In this document: positions 46,816 to 55,795 of the stretch, one piece after another | Position numbering within the stretch: the stretch's first letter is position 1 | Layout of the letters: every line of letters begins with the position of its first letter | Assembly: GCF_907163085.1 (NCBI RefSeq) | Contig: NZ_CAJQTX010000010.1 | Location: 56,829-120,828, forward strand | Length of the DNA stretch: 64,000 nt | Direction: 5' to 3' | Source of the DNA: Candidatus Accumulibacter sp. ACC003 | GTDB taxonomy: Bacteria; Pseudomonadota; Gammaproteobacteria; Burkholderiales; Rhodocyclaceae | Notes under the pieces: model-generated | What the model saw: the letters and a program-made list of their open reading frames with translations, nothing else | Told to the model about the DNA's origin: nothing | The model's database searches: none | Program-made: the position numbers and the translations under genes

Positions 46816-47709
46816 CTATTGACCGACGGCCCGCATGAACGCCACCTCCAAGGATAGGCTCGGGCGGACCTCGAGCAACACATGCCCGGCATTCTGCAAG
46901 GCGTTGAGACACGCCCAGAGATTCGCACGCGGCACTTCGCCTATCCAGCGTCCCGAAAAATCCTCGCGCATGCCGTCGACGGGCGCCTGCCCCAAGGAAC
47001 GTACGAGCACCATTTCCTCGTCGCCGCTCAATTCCGCCGGCGAGCGAACGGCACGCAGAACGCCCTCGTGAATCAGTCCGAAACGGTCCGCCAGTCTCTC
47101 AACATCGTGTAACACGTGCGAGGTGAGAAACAGCGCCCCGCCGCCGCGCTTGTAGTCAGAAAGGATATCAACCACGTCGCGGCGACCGATCGGGTCCAGG
47201 CCCGACAGAGGCTCATCGAGAATCAACAAGCGCGGATTAATGCACAAGGCCTGCGCAATCGCCACCCGCTGTGTCATACCCTTCGAGAACGAGCGAATGG
47301 TCTTCCTCGCTGCGTGCGCCAGGCCGAGGCGCTCCAGCCAGTTCATGCAGTGAGCTTCCGGATGATCGACCTTGACACGATGCAGACGCAGGCTCATCAG
47401 CAACACTTCGAGCGGCGTCAGGTAGTCGTAAAGATAGGGATTCTCGGGAACGTAGCCGAGGCCGAGGCGGGCACTCGGCAACGCGACGGGGGTCCCGAAA
47501 ATGCTCGCGCTTCCCCTCGTGGCCTGGATCAAGCCCATCAGGATCTTGATCGTTGTCGTCTTGCCGGCTCCGTTCGCACCGATGAAGCCAAAAGCCTCGC
47601 CGGCTTCGACAGTCAGTGACACGCCCGCGAGCGCAGCAACCGGGGAAGACCGCCAGCCTTTCCGATAGCGCTTCTCGAGGCCATCAATGGCGATGGCGGG
47701 GAGCGTCAT
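46816..47709 (-). CDS. ABC transporter ATPase, PilH-like
   Basis: A 297-residue ATPase: Walker A FIGANGAGKTTTIKILMGL near residue 40, signature FSKGMTQRVAIAQAL and Walker B LLILDEPLSGLDPIG. The C-terminal 80 residues are the extended tail of the NatA/GldA/CcmA group. The ATG overlaps the stop of the accessory gene (ATGA); a much longer open frame upstream is out of context. Position after a pilin, secreted protein and permease suggests the Myxococcus PilH role in type IV pilin export. Confidence 0.88.
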   Translation of the reverse strand: MTLPAIAIDGLEKRYRKGWRSSPVAALAGVSLTVEAGEAFGFIGANGAGKTTTIKILMGLIQATRGSASIFGTPVALPSARLGLGYVPENPYLYDYLTPLEVLLMSLRLHRVKVDHPEAHCMNWLERLGLAHAARKTIRSFSKGMTQRVAIAQALCINPRLLILDEPLSGLDPIGRRDVVDILSDYKRGGGALFLTSHVLHDVERLADRFGLIHEGVLRAVRSPAELSGDEEMVLVRSLGQAPVDGMREDFSGRWIGEVPRANLWACLNALQNAGHVLLEVRPSLSLEVAFMRAVGQ

Positions 47710-48548
47710 TTGCGGCCCTCCGAAGATGAATGCAATATCGGCCGACCCGATGCATCGAGCCCGAAACCGAAGCCAAGCGCGTCCTTGGGGATTTCTGTGA
47801 TTAGACCGCTGCTTACCAGTTCGTCGAGTCCTTGCACGTCCTTGCCATAGCGCTCGCGAAAACGCTTCGCCGCGTCCTGCAGGCTTGCCAGGTCGCGCAG
47901 ACGATCGGCCCTGACCTGCAGATAGTTGCGAAACGCGCCTTGCGGCGCATTTGCTGCCATCGCGCCGACCAATCCGGCCGCATTGGCCGTGTCGTAGCCT
48001 TTTTCGATCCACGCCGCGGCGACATTCTGCAGCGCCCACGCATCCTGCTGGTTCTTGACCCGCGGAACACCTTTGAGCAGCCACTGCGCGCCGGTCGCCG
48101 GATCGTGGCGAAAATGATAATGGAGGAAACCGTAGTGAAACAGCGGATACCAGTCAAAGGTGCGCGCATCCGAAGCCTTGCGCAGCACGTACTCCGCGGC
48201 ATCGACCTGGTCGTTCCAGGGCAGGATCGCCGCTGCGATGTAGTAATTGTCCTCGTGCGACGGGTTGAACCAGGCGATGTCTCGCTGCAGCTTCGCCTGC
48301 ACCGCGTAATCCTCTGGGCGCATGTGCGCCGTCTCGGCAACGAGCACGCGAAAACCTGCCAGGTTGGCGGCGAGATAGCGATCACCCGCAGCCAGCAAGA
48401 CCTGCGCGAAGCGCGGCAAAGCTATCAGCAGCTCGGGTTTGGCGGTGGCTCGGGGAAGTTCAGACAACCGCTGTGCGGCAAGGCCATAGACCAGCGCCGA
48501 AAGAAGGCCGAGCGCAAGCAGTGGAAGCGTCGTCAGCCGGGAAGGCAT
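47706..48548 (-). CDS. Membrane-anchored accessory protein of the pilin ABC transporter, PilG-like
   Basis: A 280-residue protein with an N-terminal membrane anchor (LTTLPLLALGLLSALVYGLA) and an alpha-helical, TPR-like extracytoplasmic body (FRVLVAETAHMRPEDYAVQ, WQHYHFRHDPATGAQW region). The C-terminus (ELVSSGLITEIPKDALGFGF) resembles the end of a major or minor pseudopilin. It overlaps both neighbours by 1-4 bases, so it belongs to one complex with permease and ATPase. The identification with PilG is by position and layout only. Confidence 0.72.
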   Translation of the reverse strand: MPSRLTTLPLLALGLLSALVYGLAAQRLSELPRATAKPELLIALPRFAQVLLAAGDRYLAANLAGFRVLVAETAHMRPEDYAVQAKLQRDIAWFNPSHEDNYYIAAAILPWNDQVDAAEYVLRKASDARTFDWYPLFHYGFLHYHFRHDPATGAQWLLKGVPRVKNQQDAWALQNVAAAWIEKGYDTANAAGLVGAMAANAPQGAFRNYLQVRADRLRDLASLQDAAKRFRERYGKDVQGLDELVSSGLITEIPKDALGFGFGLDASGRPILHSSSEGRK

Positions 48549-49351
48549 CAGGAAAACTCGCGCCTGGCGAACAACAGGCTCGCACACACCAGGAGAACAA
48601 GGATGTAGGCGGCCGCCATCGTCACCGCCCAAAAAACTACCTGGCTGCCCGGCGGCAACTGGTACATGGCCCACTCGCGCCAATCCAGGCGAGAAAGGTC
48701 GGGAACCAGCCATTTCACCAGATCAACGAGCGGACTGTAGCTGCTAACCAGTTCCTCGTTGCCATCGGCGCCTTGCGAAAGGTAGGCCATGGTCGCCCCC
48801 AGCGCCTTGCCCGCCAGGGCGAACGCCGCCCCGAGCGCGAGCGGCAAAACCGAGACCGTCGACAATGCCGCGATACACAAGGCAAATGCAGCCACGACGG
48901 CAGCATCGAGCGTGAAGCCGGCGACAGCGCTCCAGAACGGCACTCCGAGAGCCAGTTGGAACTCCTGGCTATAGCCGCCACCAACGACGACCACTGCCAA
49001 CAGGAGAAGGAGGCCAAGAACAACTGCCGCCAGCGTCGACAGAAGCAGAATGGCCGCAAAGCGACCGGCCAAAAAAGCGCCACGCGAAACAGGATAGGCC
49101 AGCGAGAAAAGGATCACCCGCCGATCGATCTCTCGCGCCACCAACTCCTGAACCCAGAAAAGGTTGAGCAGGACGAGCGAAAAACGAATTCCGGAAAAGC
49201 CGACGTCGAGTGCGACGGTTTGCGGCTGCCGCGGCGAGAAGAAGCCCGACAGATAGGCGATACCGATAAGCAAGACGCCGAAGATGAATACCGCCTGGAA
49301 GCTCTTGCCCCGTAGGCCGGAGCGCAGACCCGAAACAGCGAACTCGAACAT
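48548..49351 (-). CDS. ABC transporter permease, PilI-like
   Basis: A 267-residue protein with six hydrophobic segments: AVFIFGVLLIGIAYLSGFF, then ILLLSTLAAVVLGLLLLLAV, and others to ILVLLVCASLLF, and an REIDRRVILFSLAYPVSRGAFLAGR loop typical of ABC-2 subunits of the NatB/CcmB type. The ATG at 49351 lies downstream of the terminator hairpin of the pilin gene pair, supporting this start over the one at 49405. Together with the accessory protein and ATPase it forms a probable export complex. Confidence 0.82.
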   Translation of the reverse strand: MFEFAVSGLRSGLRGKSFQAVFIFGVLLIGIAYLSGFFSPRQPQTVALDVGFSGIRFSLVLLNLFWVQELVAREIDRRVILFSLAYPVSRGAFLAGRFAAILLLSTLAAVVLGLLLLLAVVVVGGGYSQEFQLALGVPFWSAVAGFTLDAAVVAAFALCIAALSTVSVLPLALGAAFALAGKALGATMAYLSQGADGNEELVSSYSPLVDLVKWLVPDLSRLDWREWAMYQLPPGSQVVFWAVTMAAAYILVLLVCASLLFARREFS

Positions 49352-49364
49352 TATCGTCAACCAC

Positions 49365-49391
49365 AAAAAAAGGCGCACCCTGGGGCGCGCC
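49365..49391 (-). terminator. Terminator of the pilin / secreted protein pair
   Basis: Minus-strand hairpin GGCGCGCCC/GGGTGCGCC (nine pairs including one G-U, very short loop) followed by seven T. It lies 26 bases after the stop of the small secreted protein and just before the permease ATG, so it may be a partial terminator that lowers expression of the ABC genes relative to the pilin. Confidence 0.8.
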
Positions 49392-49416
49392 GGTTTTCCG
49401 ACCAAGATCCCGGGTT

Positions 49417-49788
49417 TTAAGAACCAGGCAAGGTGCCCATGCCAGTCGTGATCTCACCTGGGGTACAGGGCGATGCGCCGCAGGTACCGACATTGCCCAC
49501 CGCACCACCAAGGCTCGAGCCCGCGAAAACTGTCTTGCCCTTGACCGAAGCCGCTCCCACCTTGTAGACGGTCGCAGAAACGTCATCGCCGGACAGGATC
49601 ACGTTGGCTGAACATTTCGGCGTGAAGGCCACCTTCACGAAGTCGGTACCAGCTGTAACCGCCGCACCGTCCTTTGCCCCGCCACCTGCGCAAATGGTGA
49701 CCTCGGCTGCATTCGCCGAAAGGGAGCTGATGGCGGCGACTGCCAGAACCGAACCCATAATGACATTTTTCATAGTGCTAGTTTTCAT
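49417..49788 (-). CDS. Small secreted protein next to the pilin, possible short-pilin partner (Spc-like)
   Basis: A 123-residue protein with a signal peptide (KNVIMGSVLAVAAISSLSANA-AEV) and a small Gly/Ala/Thr-rich globular domain with three or four cysteines that could pair (TICAGGG, TPKCSANV, GTCGASPC). It lacks a prepilin motif. It resembles the C-terminal globular part of ordinary pilins (ASVKGKTVFAGSSLGGAVGN) detached from its helix. GGAGA precedes the ATG. I infer it is the partner of the short pilin, as Spc (PilA-C) is in Geobacter; identity was not checked. Confidence 0.65.
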   Translation of the reverse strand: MKTSTMKNVIMGSVLAVAAISSLSANAAEVTICAGGGAKDGAAVTAGTDFVKVAFTPKCSANVILSGDDVSATVYKVGAASVKGKTVFAGSSLGGAVGNVGTCGASPCTPGEITTGMGTLPGS

Positions 49789-49814
49789 AGGAAATCTCCG
49801 ATCAGAGAGTAGGC

Positions 49815-49997
49815 TTACAGGGTCGAGTTGGCGATGGCAGCTGTCAGTAGGTTACGCGCATCCGATTGTGCCGACTTGTCTTCACCCTTCTTGGTGTACT
49901 CGGAGAACTGCGGAATGGCGATGGCGGCCAGGATACCGATGATCGCCACGACGATCATTAGCTCGATCAGGGTAAAGCCTTTTTGCAGCTTCTTCAT
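49815..49997 (-). CDS. Short type IV major pilin (PilA-N type, 60 residues)
   Basis: A complete prepilin: leader MKKLQKG, cleavage before the conserved phenylalanine and glutamate of [20 protein letters not shown], then [20 protein letters not shown] and a C-terminus at residue 60. Ordinary betaproteobacterial pilins are about 140-160 residues with a disulfide-bonded globular domain; this one ends after the N-terminal helix, as in the PilA-N of Geobacter and relatives. Aromatics remain at mature positions 1, 24 and 27 only. GGAGGAG precedes the ATG. It is followed by the secreted partner, then by PilI/PilG/PilH-like genes. Confidence 0.9.
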   Translation of the reverse strand: MKKLQKGFTLIELMIVVAIIGILAAIAIPQFSEYTKKGEDKSAQSDARNLLTAAIANSTL

Positions 49998-50046
49998 GGT
50001 TTGGACTCCTCCAGTGAGTGCAACGGACAATCCGTTGCTTTAACGG

Positions 50047-50063
50047 TATCAATTTCCGTGCCA
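50047..50063 (-). promoter_or_regulatory. Sigma-54-like promoter of the pilin gene
   Basis: Minus-strand TGGCACGGAAATTGATA matches the RpoN consensus TGGCACG-N4-TTGC with GG and the -12 doublet correctly 10 bases apart; the only deviation is GA instead of GC at -12. The start would lie about 40 bases upstream of the pilin ATG. Pilin genes in many proteobacteria use sigma-54 with PilR. Confidence 0.7.
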
Positions 50064-50149
50064 GGCGCCGAAGGAACGTAAAAGCGTGACTTTCCGCACG
50101 CAGCACCTGCCGCTGGCGCCGCATTGCGTCACACGACTGACAAGAATTG

Positions 50150-53100
50150 TCACAATCCGTCACCTGACGGCGATCCATCCGTTCCGGCAGAAGCAGAGCG
50201 ATCGGGTGCCTGGCGCGGCAAGGTCAGGGTGAAACGCGTGCCGCGACCGGGCGGACTATCGACCTCGATCGTGCCGCCCAGCACCGCATTCACCAGGTTG
50301 TAGACGATGTACAGCCCGAGGCCGCTGCCGCCCTGCCCCAGACGCGTGGTGAAAAAGGGCTCGAAGATGCGGTTGCGCGTCGCCTCGGCAATGCCGACGC
50401 CGTTGTCGGCGTAGCGCAGGATCACCTGATCGGGACCAGCGGCGTGCGCCTCGATCTCGATGCGCCCTTCGTCGATGCCGGCGAAACCATGCACCAGCGA
50501 GTTGCCGACAAGGTTGGCGATGACCTGTTCGAGCGGGCCGGGATAACTGTCGAGCTGCAGGTCGGCGGCGATCGCCACTTCGATCCGGTGCTGCGTGTGT
50601 TTGAAGCTCAGTCGCAAGGTGACGAGCATCTCGTCGACGGTCTGACGCAGGTCGAACGAGCGCCGCCGGGCGCTGCTCTGGTCCACCGCGACCTGCTTGA
50701 AGTGGCCGATCAGTTCGGCGGCGCGGGCGGTATTGCGTTCGAGCAGGTCGATGGCTTCACGGCCGCGGCTGAGCAGCGTGTCGACTTGCGAACGGCGCAG
50801 GCTGCCGGCGGCGACGGCGGCGGCGAACTCGCGAAACTGCTCGCCGAGCAGGCTGGCGACGACGCGTGCGTTGCCCAGCGGCGTATTCAGTTCGTGCGCG
50901 ACGCCGGCGACCAGGTTGCCCAGCGCCGCCAGTTTTTCGGCCTGCAACAGCTGCGCCATCGCCTGCCGCAGCTCGGCGGTGCGCTCGGCGACGAGCTCCT
51001 CGAGGTGTTCGCGATACTTCTGAAGCTCGTCCTCGGCTTGCTTGCGCTGCGTGATGTCCGAGCCGACGCTGAACACCTCGACGACCCGGCCGTGCTCGTT
51101 GGTGATCGCCCGGTTGGTCCACGAAACCCACACGCGCTCGCCGCTGCGCCGCATGTTCTCGTTGATGTTGTGCTCGAAGCGCCCGGGACTGGCACAGATC
51201 TCGTCCATCAAGGTGCGCAGGTCCTTGCCACTGCTTTCATACGCCGGAACGATGCTGCCGATGACATGACGGTCCACCAGTTCGCCTTCGCTGTAGCCAA
51301 AAAACTGCAGGCCGAACTCGTTGACGAAGGTCACCCGGCCCTCGGGAGTCCAGCGCAGGATGATGCTGTTGGCGTTTTCAACAAGTTCGCGGTACTTCAG
51401 CTCGCTCTCCAGCAAGGCCTGCTCGGAGCGCCGGCGCTCGCTGATGTCGTCGGCGAGGACGAGTTCTGCGCGCCGCCCCTGGTAGGAAACGGGATGCGAG
51501 ACGACCTCGACGTCAATGATCGAGCCGTCTTTGCGGCTATGTTGCCAGACGCCGGCGAAAATGGCCGGCTCGTCGGCGTCTTCGCCCTCACCGCCCTCAC
51601 CGCGCTCACCGCCCTCTCCCAGCTCTCCCACCTCGTCCCCTGCGTACTCCTCGACGATGTCCTCGGCGGGGATCGGCGTGTCGTCGCACGACCGTATATC
51701 GGTGACGCTCATCTTCAGAAATTCGTCGCGCGCATAGCCGTAGCCCTTGAGCGCCGCGTCATTGACGGTCAGGAAAGCGAGCGTTTCCCGATCGTACACC
51801 CACATCGGATGCGGATTGCTGTCGAACAGCAGGCGGTAACGCGCCTCGCTCTCGCGCAATGCGCGATCGGCTTCGGCGTGTTCGATCCGCCGACGCACGA
51901 CGCTGACGCCGAAGCCCAGATCATTGGCCATGTCGCTCAACAGGGCTACTTCGTCGGCGTCGAAGCCATCGACTGCCGACGAGTAGATGCTCAAGGCGCC
52001 GATGATCGTCTCGCCTGCCCGCAGCGGCAGTGCGCACAGCGCGGCATAGCCACGCGCCGCCGCCTGCGCACGCCAGGGGGCAAAGCGCGGGTCGCTGGCG
52101 AGGTCCTGAATCACGCACGGGCGGCCGCTGCGAATCGCCGTGCCATTGGCGCCCCAGCCGCGCTCACTGTCGGCCCAGCTGGTATCCAGGCGCTCGAGAT
52201 AGCCGTCTTCATGCCCGGCATGAACGATTGCGCGCACCTGTTTGGCTTCGTCGTTCTCGGCGTAACCAATCCAGGCCATGCGGTAGCCGCCGATCTGCAC
52301 GACAATCCGGCAGGCGGTAGCCAGCAAGGCCGTCTCGTCGGTGGCGTGAATCAGCGCCTGGTTGAACTCGCTGATCATGCGCAACTGCCGGTTCATCCGC
52401 CGCAGCAGGCGTTCGGCGTGCTTGCGCTCGGTAATGTCGATGACGATTCCGAGAAAGTGGCTGGCCTCGCCGGCGACGTTACGTTCGACGGCCGTCCGGT
52501 CGTCTACCCAGCGGATCGCGCCGTCACGGCGAACGATGCGGTATTCCTGCTGGAAATGGTCGACGCCGCGTTCGCAGTAGGCCTGCACCTCGGCGCCGAC
52601 GCGCTGCAGGTCGTCGGGGTGGATCAGGGAAGCAAAGCGAACCGATCCATCGAGCAGTTCGGCGGCGGCATAGCCCAGCTGGCTGACGTTGCGCGACGCA
52701 AATAGCACCGGCCAGGAGGCCACCGCTTGCCAGCAGAAAAGCATCACCGGGCTGTTCTCGACCACCAGGTTCGCTTGCCGCAATTGCTCCTCGGCGCGCA
52801 CCCGCTCGCTGACGTCGAGTGCCACGCCCATCACCTGCAGCCGTCCGTCGCCGTCGTGTACCGGGTTGAAATAGGTCTCGAAAACGCCGCTGCCAGCGTG
52901 CAGGTTCAAGTGCTGTTCCTCGCCGGCGATCGCCCGCCGCGCCGGCTCGCAGATCTCGGGGTAGTCACCATAAAGGTCGAACAGCGACTGGCCGACGGCC
53001 TCGCCGGGAGCCAGGCCGAGGCCGGCCAGGCCCTTGCCTTCGCTGAGCGAGAAGATGCCGCCCTCGTCGAACTGGAAAATGACCAGCGGAACACTGCTGA

Positions 53101-54250
53101 TCACCGCACGATAGCGTGCCTCGCTGCTCGCCAGATCGAGCTCGCGTTGGCGAATGGCCTGCGACATGCGCTCGAGGTCGTCAGCCAGGGCGGCAAATTC
53201 GCTGATGTGGGAAGCCGGCCAGCCTTGCTCGTAGTCACCGTCGGCGAGCGCGCGGGCGCGGGCGCTGTAGTCGCCGAGGCGGCGAACGCCGGCGCGCGCC
53301 AGCAGCAGCGCGCTGCTGGTCGCCAGCAGCACGGCCAGCAGCGTGCCGGCCGCCAGCGCCCACAGGGTGTCCAGGTACGGCTTGAGCAGCTCGCTGCGCG
53401 GCTGCGCGACGAGCACCATGCAGCCCGTTTGTCCGATGCCGCGCAGCGTGCCGACAAATTCCTTCCCTCGCCAGCTGAAGTCCTGCGTCGTGAAGCGCCC
53501 GTGCACGCCATCGGCAACGATCGCTAGCTGACCGAGCTGGCGCTGGTCGCCACCAGCGGCGTCGGGCGAGTTGGCGACGAGCTGCCCGCGACGGTCGACA
53601 ATCATCGCCACCAGACCGCTGTCGGCGGCCAGATTGTCGAGAAACTCCGCCAGCCGATCGCTCGCCACTTCGCCAATCAAGGCGGCACCGGCCAGCGGCA
53701 TCACCAGGCGCAGCGACCCTCGGCCAGCGACCGCTGCAGGCCAGGCCTCGGACCACAGCGGCTGGCCGCTGGCGCGTGCTTCGCGCAGCACCGGCCAGGC
53801 GGCCAGATCGACTTTCTGCAGCTCGCCGCGCTGGCCACGCAAGCCTTCCGGCAAGCCGACGGCGAGCACCGCATCGGCGGCATCGACGAGGTAGATCGCC
53901 GCCAACCACTCGCCCGTGCCGACGTGTGCGTCAAGCTCGGGGAGCCAGAATGAGGGTTCTTGATCGCTGTGTCGCCGCAGTTGCCCGGCAAGCGCCGACA
54001 ACTCGCGTTCGGCACCGCGCAGCTGCGCCTCGAGCTGACGCGAAATGGCAGTGGCGAGCACCTTTTGGCGAGCCTCGGCGTCGGCCAGCCGCTGCGGCAG
54101 GCTGAAGCACACCAGCGCAGCGACCAACAGCAAGGGCAACACGCTCGCCGGCAGTAAGCGCAGCGCCAGCCAGCGCCATAGCGGTCGCAGCGGCCGCAGC
54201 GCCGCCTCGGCGCGCGCCGACGATGACGCGGCCTGCGGCTCAGCGCTCAC
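50150..54250 (-). CDS. Large multi-PAS/GAF membrane sensor histidine kinase
   Basis: A 1,366-residue kinase. Order: membrane helix 1 (about 27-50), extracytoplasmic sensor (to ~285), helix 2 (~290-315, LAAGTLLAVLLATSSALLLA), HAMP-like linker (~316-370), PAS (~375-490), PAS (~495-615), GAF (~625-790), PAS (~795-945, with a repeat insertion), PAS (~945-1065), HisKA with the phospho-acceptor in AHELNTPLGN (~1117), and HATPase_c with GVGI and GSGLGLYIVYN. No receiver domain and no adjacent response regulator. The start is a GTG at 54250. Its signal and target are unknown; the C-terminal end is 87 bases from the pilin promoter. Confidence 0.88.
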   Translation of the reverse strand: MSAEPQAASSSARAEAALRPLRPLWRWLALRLLPASVLPLLLVAALVCFSLPQRLADAEARQKVLATAISRQLEAQLRGAERELSALAGQLRRHSDQEPSFWLPELDAHVGTGEWLAAIYLVDAADAVLAVGLPEGLRGQRGELQKVDLAAWPVLREARASGQPLWSEAWPAAVAGRGSLRLVMPLAGAALIGEVASDRLAEFLDNLAADSGLVAMIVDRRGQLVANSPDAAGGDQRQLGQLAIVADGVHGRFTTQDFSWRGKEFVGTLRGIGQTGCMVLVAQPRSELLKPYLDTLWALAAGTLLAVLLATSSALLLARAGVRRLGDYSARARALADGDYEQGWPASHISEFAALADDLERMSQAIRQRELDLASSEARYRAVISSVPLVIFQFDEGGIFSLSEGKGLAGLGLAPGEAVGQSLFDLYGDYPEICEPARRAIAGEEQHLNLHAGSGVFETYFNPVHDGDGRLQVMGVALDVSERVRAEEQLRQANLVVENSPVMLFCWQAVASWPVLFASRNVSQLGYAAAELLDGSVRFASLIHPDDLQRVGAEVQAYCERGVDHFQQEYRIVRRDGAIRWVDDRTAVERNVAGEASHFLGIVIDITERKHAERLLRRMNRQLRMISEFNQALIHATDETALLATACRIVVQIGGYRMAWIGYAENDEAKQVRAIVHAGHEDGYLERLDTSWADSERGWGANGTAIRSGRPCVIQDLASDPRFAPWRAQAAARGYAALCALPLRAGETIIGALSIYSSAVDGFDADEVALLSDMANDLGFGVSVVRRRIEHAEADRALRESEARYRLLFDSNPHPMWVYDRETLAFLTVNDAALKGYGYARDEFLKMSVTDIRSCDDTPIPAEDIVEEYAGDEVGELGEGGERGEGGEGEDADEPAIFAGVWQHSRKDGSIIDVEVVSHPVSYQGRRAELVLADDISERRRSEQALLESELKYRELVENANSIILRWTPEGRVTFVNEFGLQFFGYSEGELVDRHVIGSIVPAYESSGKDLRTLMDEICASPGRFEHNINENMRRSGERVWVSWTNRAITNEHGRVVEVFSVGSDITQRKQAEDELQKYREHLEELVAERTAELRQAMAQLLQAEKLAALGNLVAGVAHELNTPLGNARVVASLLGEQFREFAAAVAAGSLRRSQVDTLLSRGREAIDLLERNTARAAELIGHFKQVAVDQSSARRRSFDLRQTVDEMLVTLRLSFKHTQHRIEVAIAADLQLDSYPGPLEQVIANLVGNSLVHGFAGIDEGRIEIEAHAAGPDQVILRYADNGVGIAEATRNRIFEPFFTTRLGQGGSGLGLYIVYNLVNAVLGGTIEVDSPPGRGTRFTLTLPRQAPDRSASAGTDGSPSGDGL
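51583..51627. repeat. 9-bp tandem repeat inside the sensor kinase gene
   Basis: Five head-to-tail 9-bp units (plus strand CGCCCTCAC, CGCCCTCAC, CGCGCTCAC, CGCCCTCTC, CCAGCTCTC) encode the acidic, glycine-rich stretch GELGEGGERGEGGEGE in the third PAS domain (about residues 874-889). Because the unit is a multiple of three, copy changes keep the reading frame. Confidence 0.85.
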
Positions 54251-54286
54251 GTCGCACTCGGAGGCAGGCCGCCGAGCGCGGCCGCT

Positions 54287-55549
54287 CTACACCGCGGCAG
54301 CGATGAGGTTGCGCGCATCCAGCCCCTGCCCGGCAAAGTGATCGAGCAGTTCGCCCTGGTGCGCAAAATCGCGCGTCTCGATCTGCATGATGATCTCGGT
54401 CATCCCCACCGGCACGTGCAGTTCGCCGCGCCGATGCTCGACGTGACGAACGTTCATGCCGTGTTCGGCGACGACGCCGAGCAGCGCCGCCAGACGTCCC
54501 GGTGAATCGGCGACACGCACGGCGACGCTCATCAGCCGCCCGCTCGATGCCAGGCCGTAGTCGATCGAACGGCCGACCAGCGTCATGTCGGCGTTGCCAC
54601 CGCTGACCACGACGACGACGCGATCGTCTGGCTGCGGTACGACCTTGCCCTTGAGCAGTGCCGCCAGCGCGACGACGCCAGCGCCCTCGCCGATGGTCCG
54701 CGTCCGTTCGAGCAGACAGACCATCGCCTCGGCGATGGCATTGTCGTCGACGGTGACGATGGCGTCGACGTAGCGGGCGATGACGCGGCGGGTCAACACG
54801 CCGGGCGCCTTGACCTTGATCCCGTCGGCGATGGTATGCGCCGCCAGCGATACCGTTTCCAGGCTGCCGTCGTCAAGGAAACGACGGAAGGGCGCGACGC
54901 TGTCGGTCTGCACGCCGACGATGCGTACGTCCGGACGCTGCAGCTTGATGGCCAGCGCGACGCCGGCGATCAGGCCGCCGCCGCCGAGCGGCACGACGAC
55001 CAGCGTGGCGCTCGGCAGCGCTTCGATGATCTCCAGGCCGACGCTCGCCTGGCCGGCGATGATCTCCCAGTCGTCGTAGGGGTGCACGAAGGCGAGTCCG
55101 CGTTCGCCGGCCAGGCGCTCGGCGACGAGCTTGGCCTCCTCGAGGTTGGCGCCGGCGAGAATGACCTCGGCGGCGAGACCGCGGCACGCTTCGATCTTGG
55201 TCAGCGGTGCCGCGACCGGCATCACCACCGTCGCCGCCAGGCCCTTGACCAGCGCCGCGCGCGCCACACCCTGCGCGTGGTTTCCCGCCGATGCGGCGAT
55301 CACCCCGCGCGGCGCGGCGCCGGCAGCGAGCAGGCGGTCGATCTTGTGCGTCGCGCCGCGCAGCTTGAAGGAGCCGGTCGGCTGCAGATTCTCGAGCTTG
55401 AAGTGAATCGGCACGGCGAACTCGCGCGACAGCGGATCGTTGAGCCATAGCGGCGTCGCCAGCACCGCGGCAGCGATGCGCGCCCGCGCGCATTGCAGAT
55501 CGGCGAGCGTCAGCGGGATCGTGTCGCGCACCTGTTGAGTGCTGGTCAT
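54287..55549 (-). CDS. ilvA: Threonine ammonia-lyase with ACT-like domain
   Basis: A 420-residue PLP enzyme of the fold-type II group: PTGSFKLRGATHKI holds the PLP lysine near residue 62, and SAGNHAQGVA and VVVPLGGGGLIAGVA bind the cofactor phosphate. The last ~80 residues form an ACT-like regulatory domain (LMSVAVRVADSPGRLAALLGVV). It deaminates threonine to 2-oxobutyrate. The length (about 400 with one ACT) fits the shorter IlvA/TdcB-like form. No branched-chain biosynthesis genes adjoin it. Confidence 0.92.
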   Translation of the reverse strand: MTSTQQVRDTIPLTLADLQCARARIAAAVLATPLWLNDPLSREFAVPIHFKLENLQPTGSFKLRGATHKIDRLLAAGAAPRGVIAASAGNHAQGVARAALVKGLAATVVMPVAAPLTKIEACRGLAAEVILAGANLEEAKLVAERLAGERGLAFVHPYDDWEIIAGQASVGLEIIEALPSATLVVVPLGGGGLIAGVALAIKLQRPDVRIVGVQTDSVAPFRRFLDDGSLETVSLAAHTIADGIKVKAPGVLTRRVIARYVDAIVTVDDNAIAEAMVCLLERTRTIGEGAGVVALAALLKGKVVPQPDDRVVVVVSGGNADMTLVGRSIDYGLASSGRLMSVAVRVADSPGRLAALLGVVAEHGMNVRHVEHRRGELHVPVGMTEIIMQIETRDFAHQGELLDHFAGQGLDARNLIAAAV

Positions 55550-55795
55550 GTCAGCGGGGAAGCGCCGGCAAGGGCTTGATCGGTGGCTTGCGCGAAAGGT
55601 CCATGGCAGGCAGGTTGCCCGCGCGAAGGCCGGGCAAATCGTGGCGAAGAGCGCAGTCTAACGTGATCGGGCGAAAGTAGGCCATCGTCTCAGCGCGACG
55701 ATAAGCCTCAAGAATTCCGGGTTTCAGCCGATACTGTCGACACCTCCTGTCCGAGCGTGCCGGCCAGGTCTGAACCATTTGCCGGAGAGACAACG

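Noticed and set aside
49365-49405. Start of the PilI-like permease at 49405
   Set aside because: This would place the first 18 codons on top of a terminator hairpin; homology to ABC-2 subunits starts at the ATG at 49351.
50444-52705. 753-codon open frame antisense to the sensor kinase
   Set aside because: Composition typical of a GC shadow; the sense strand encodes a clear multidomain kinase throughout.
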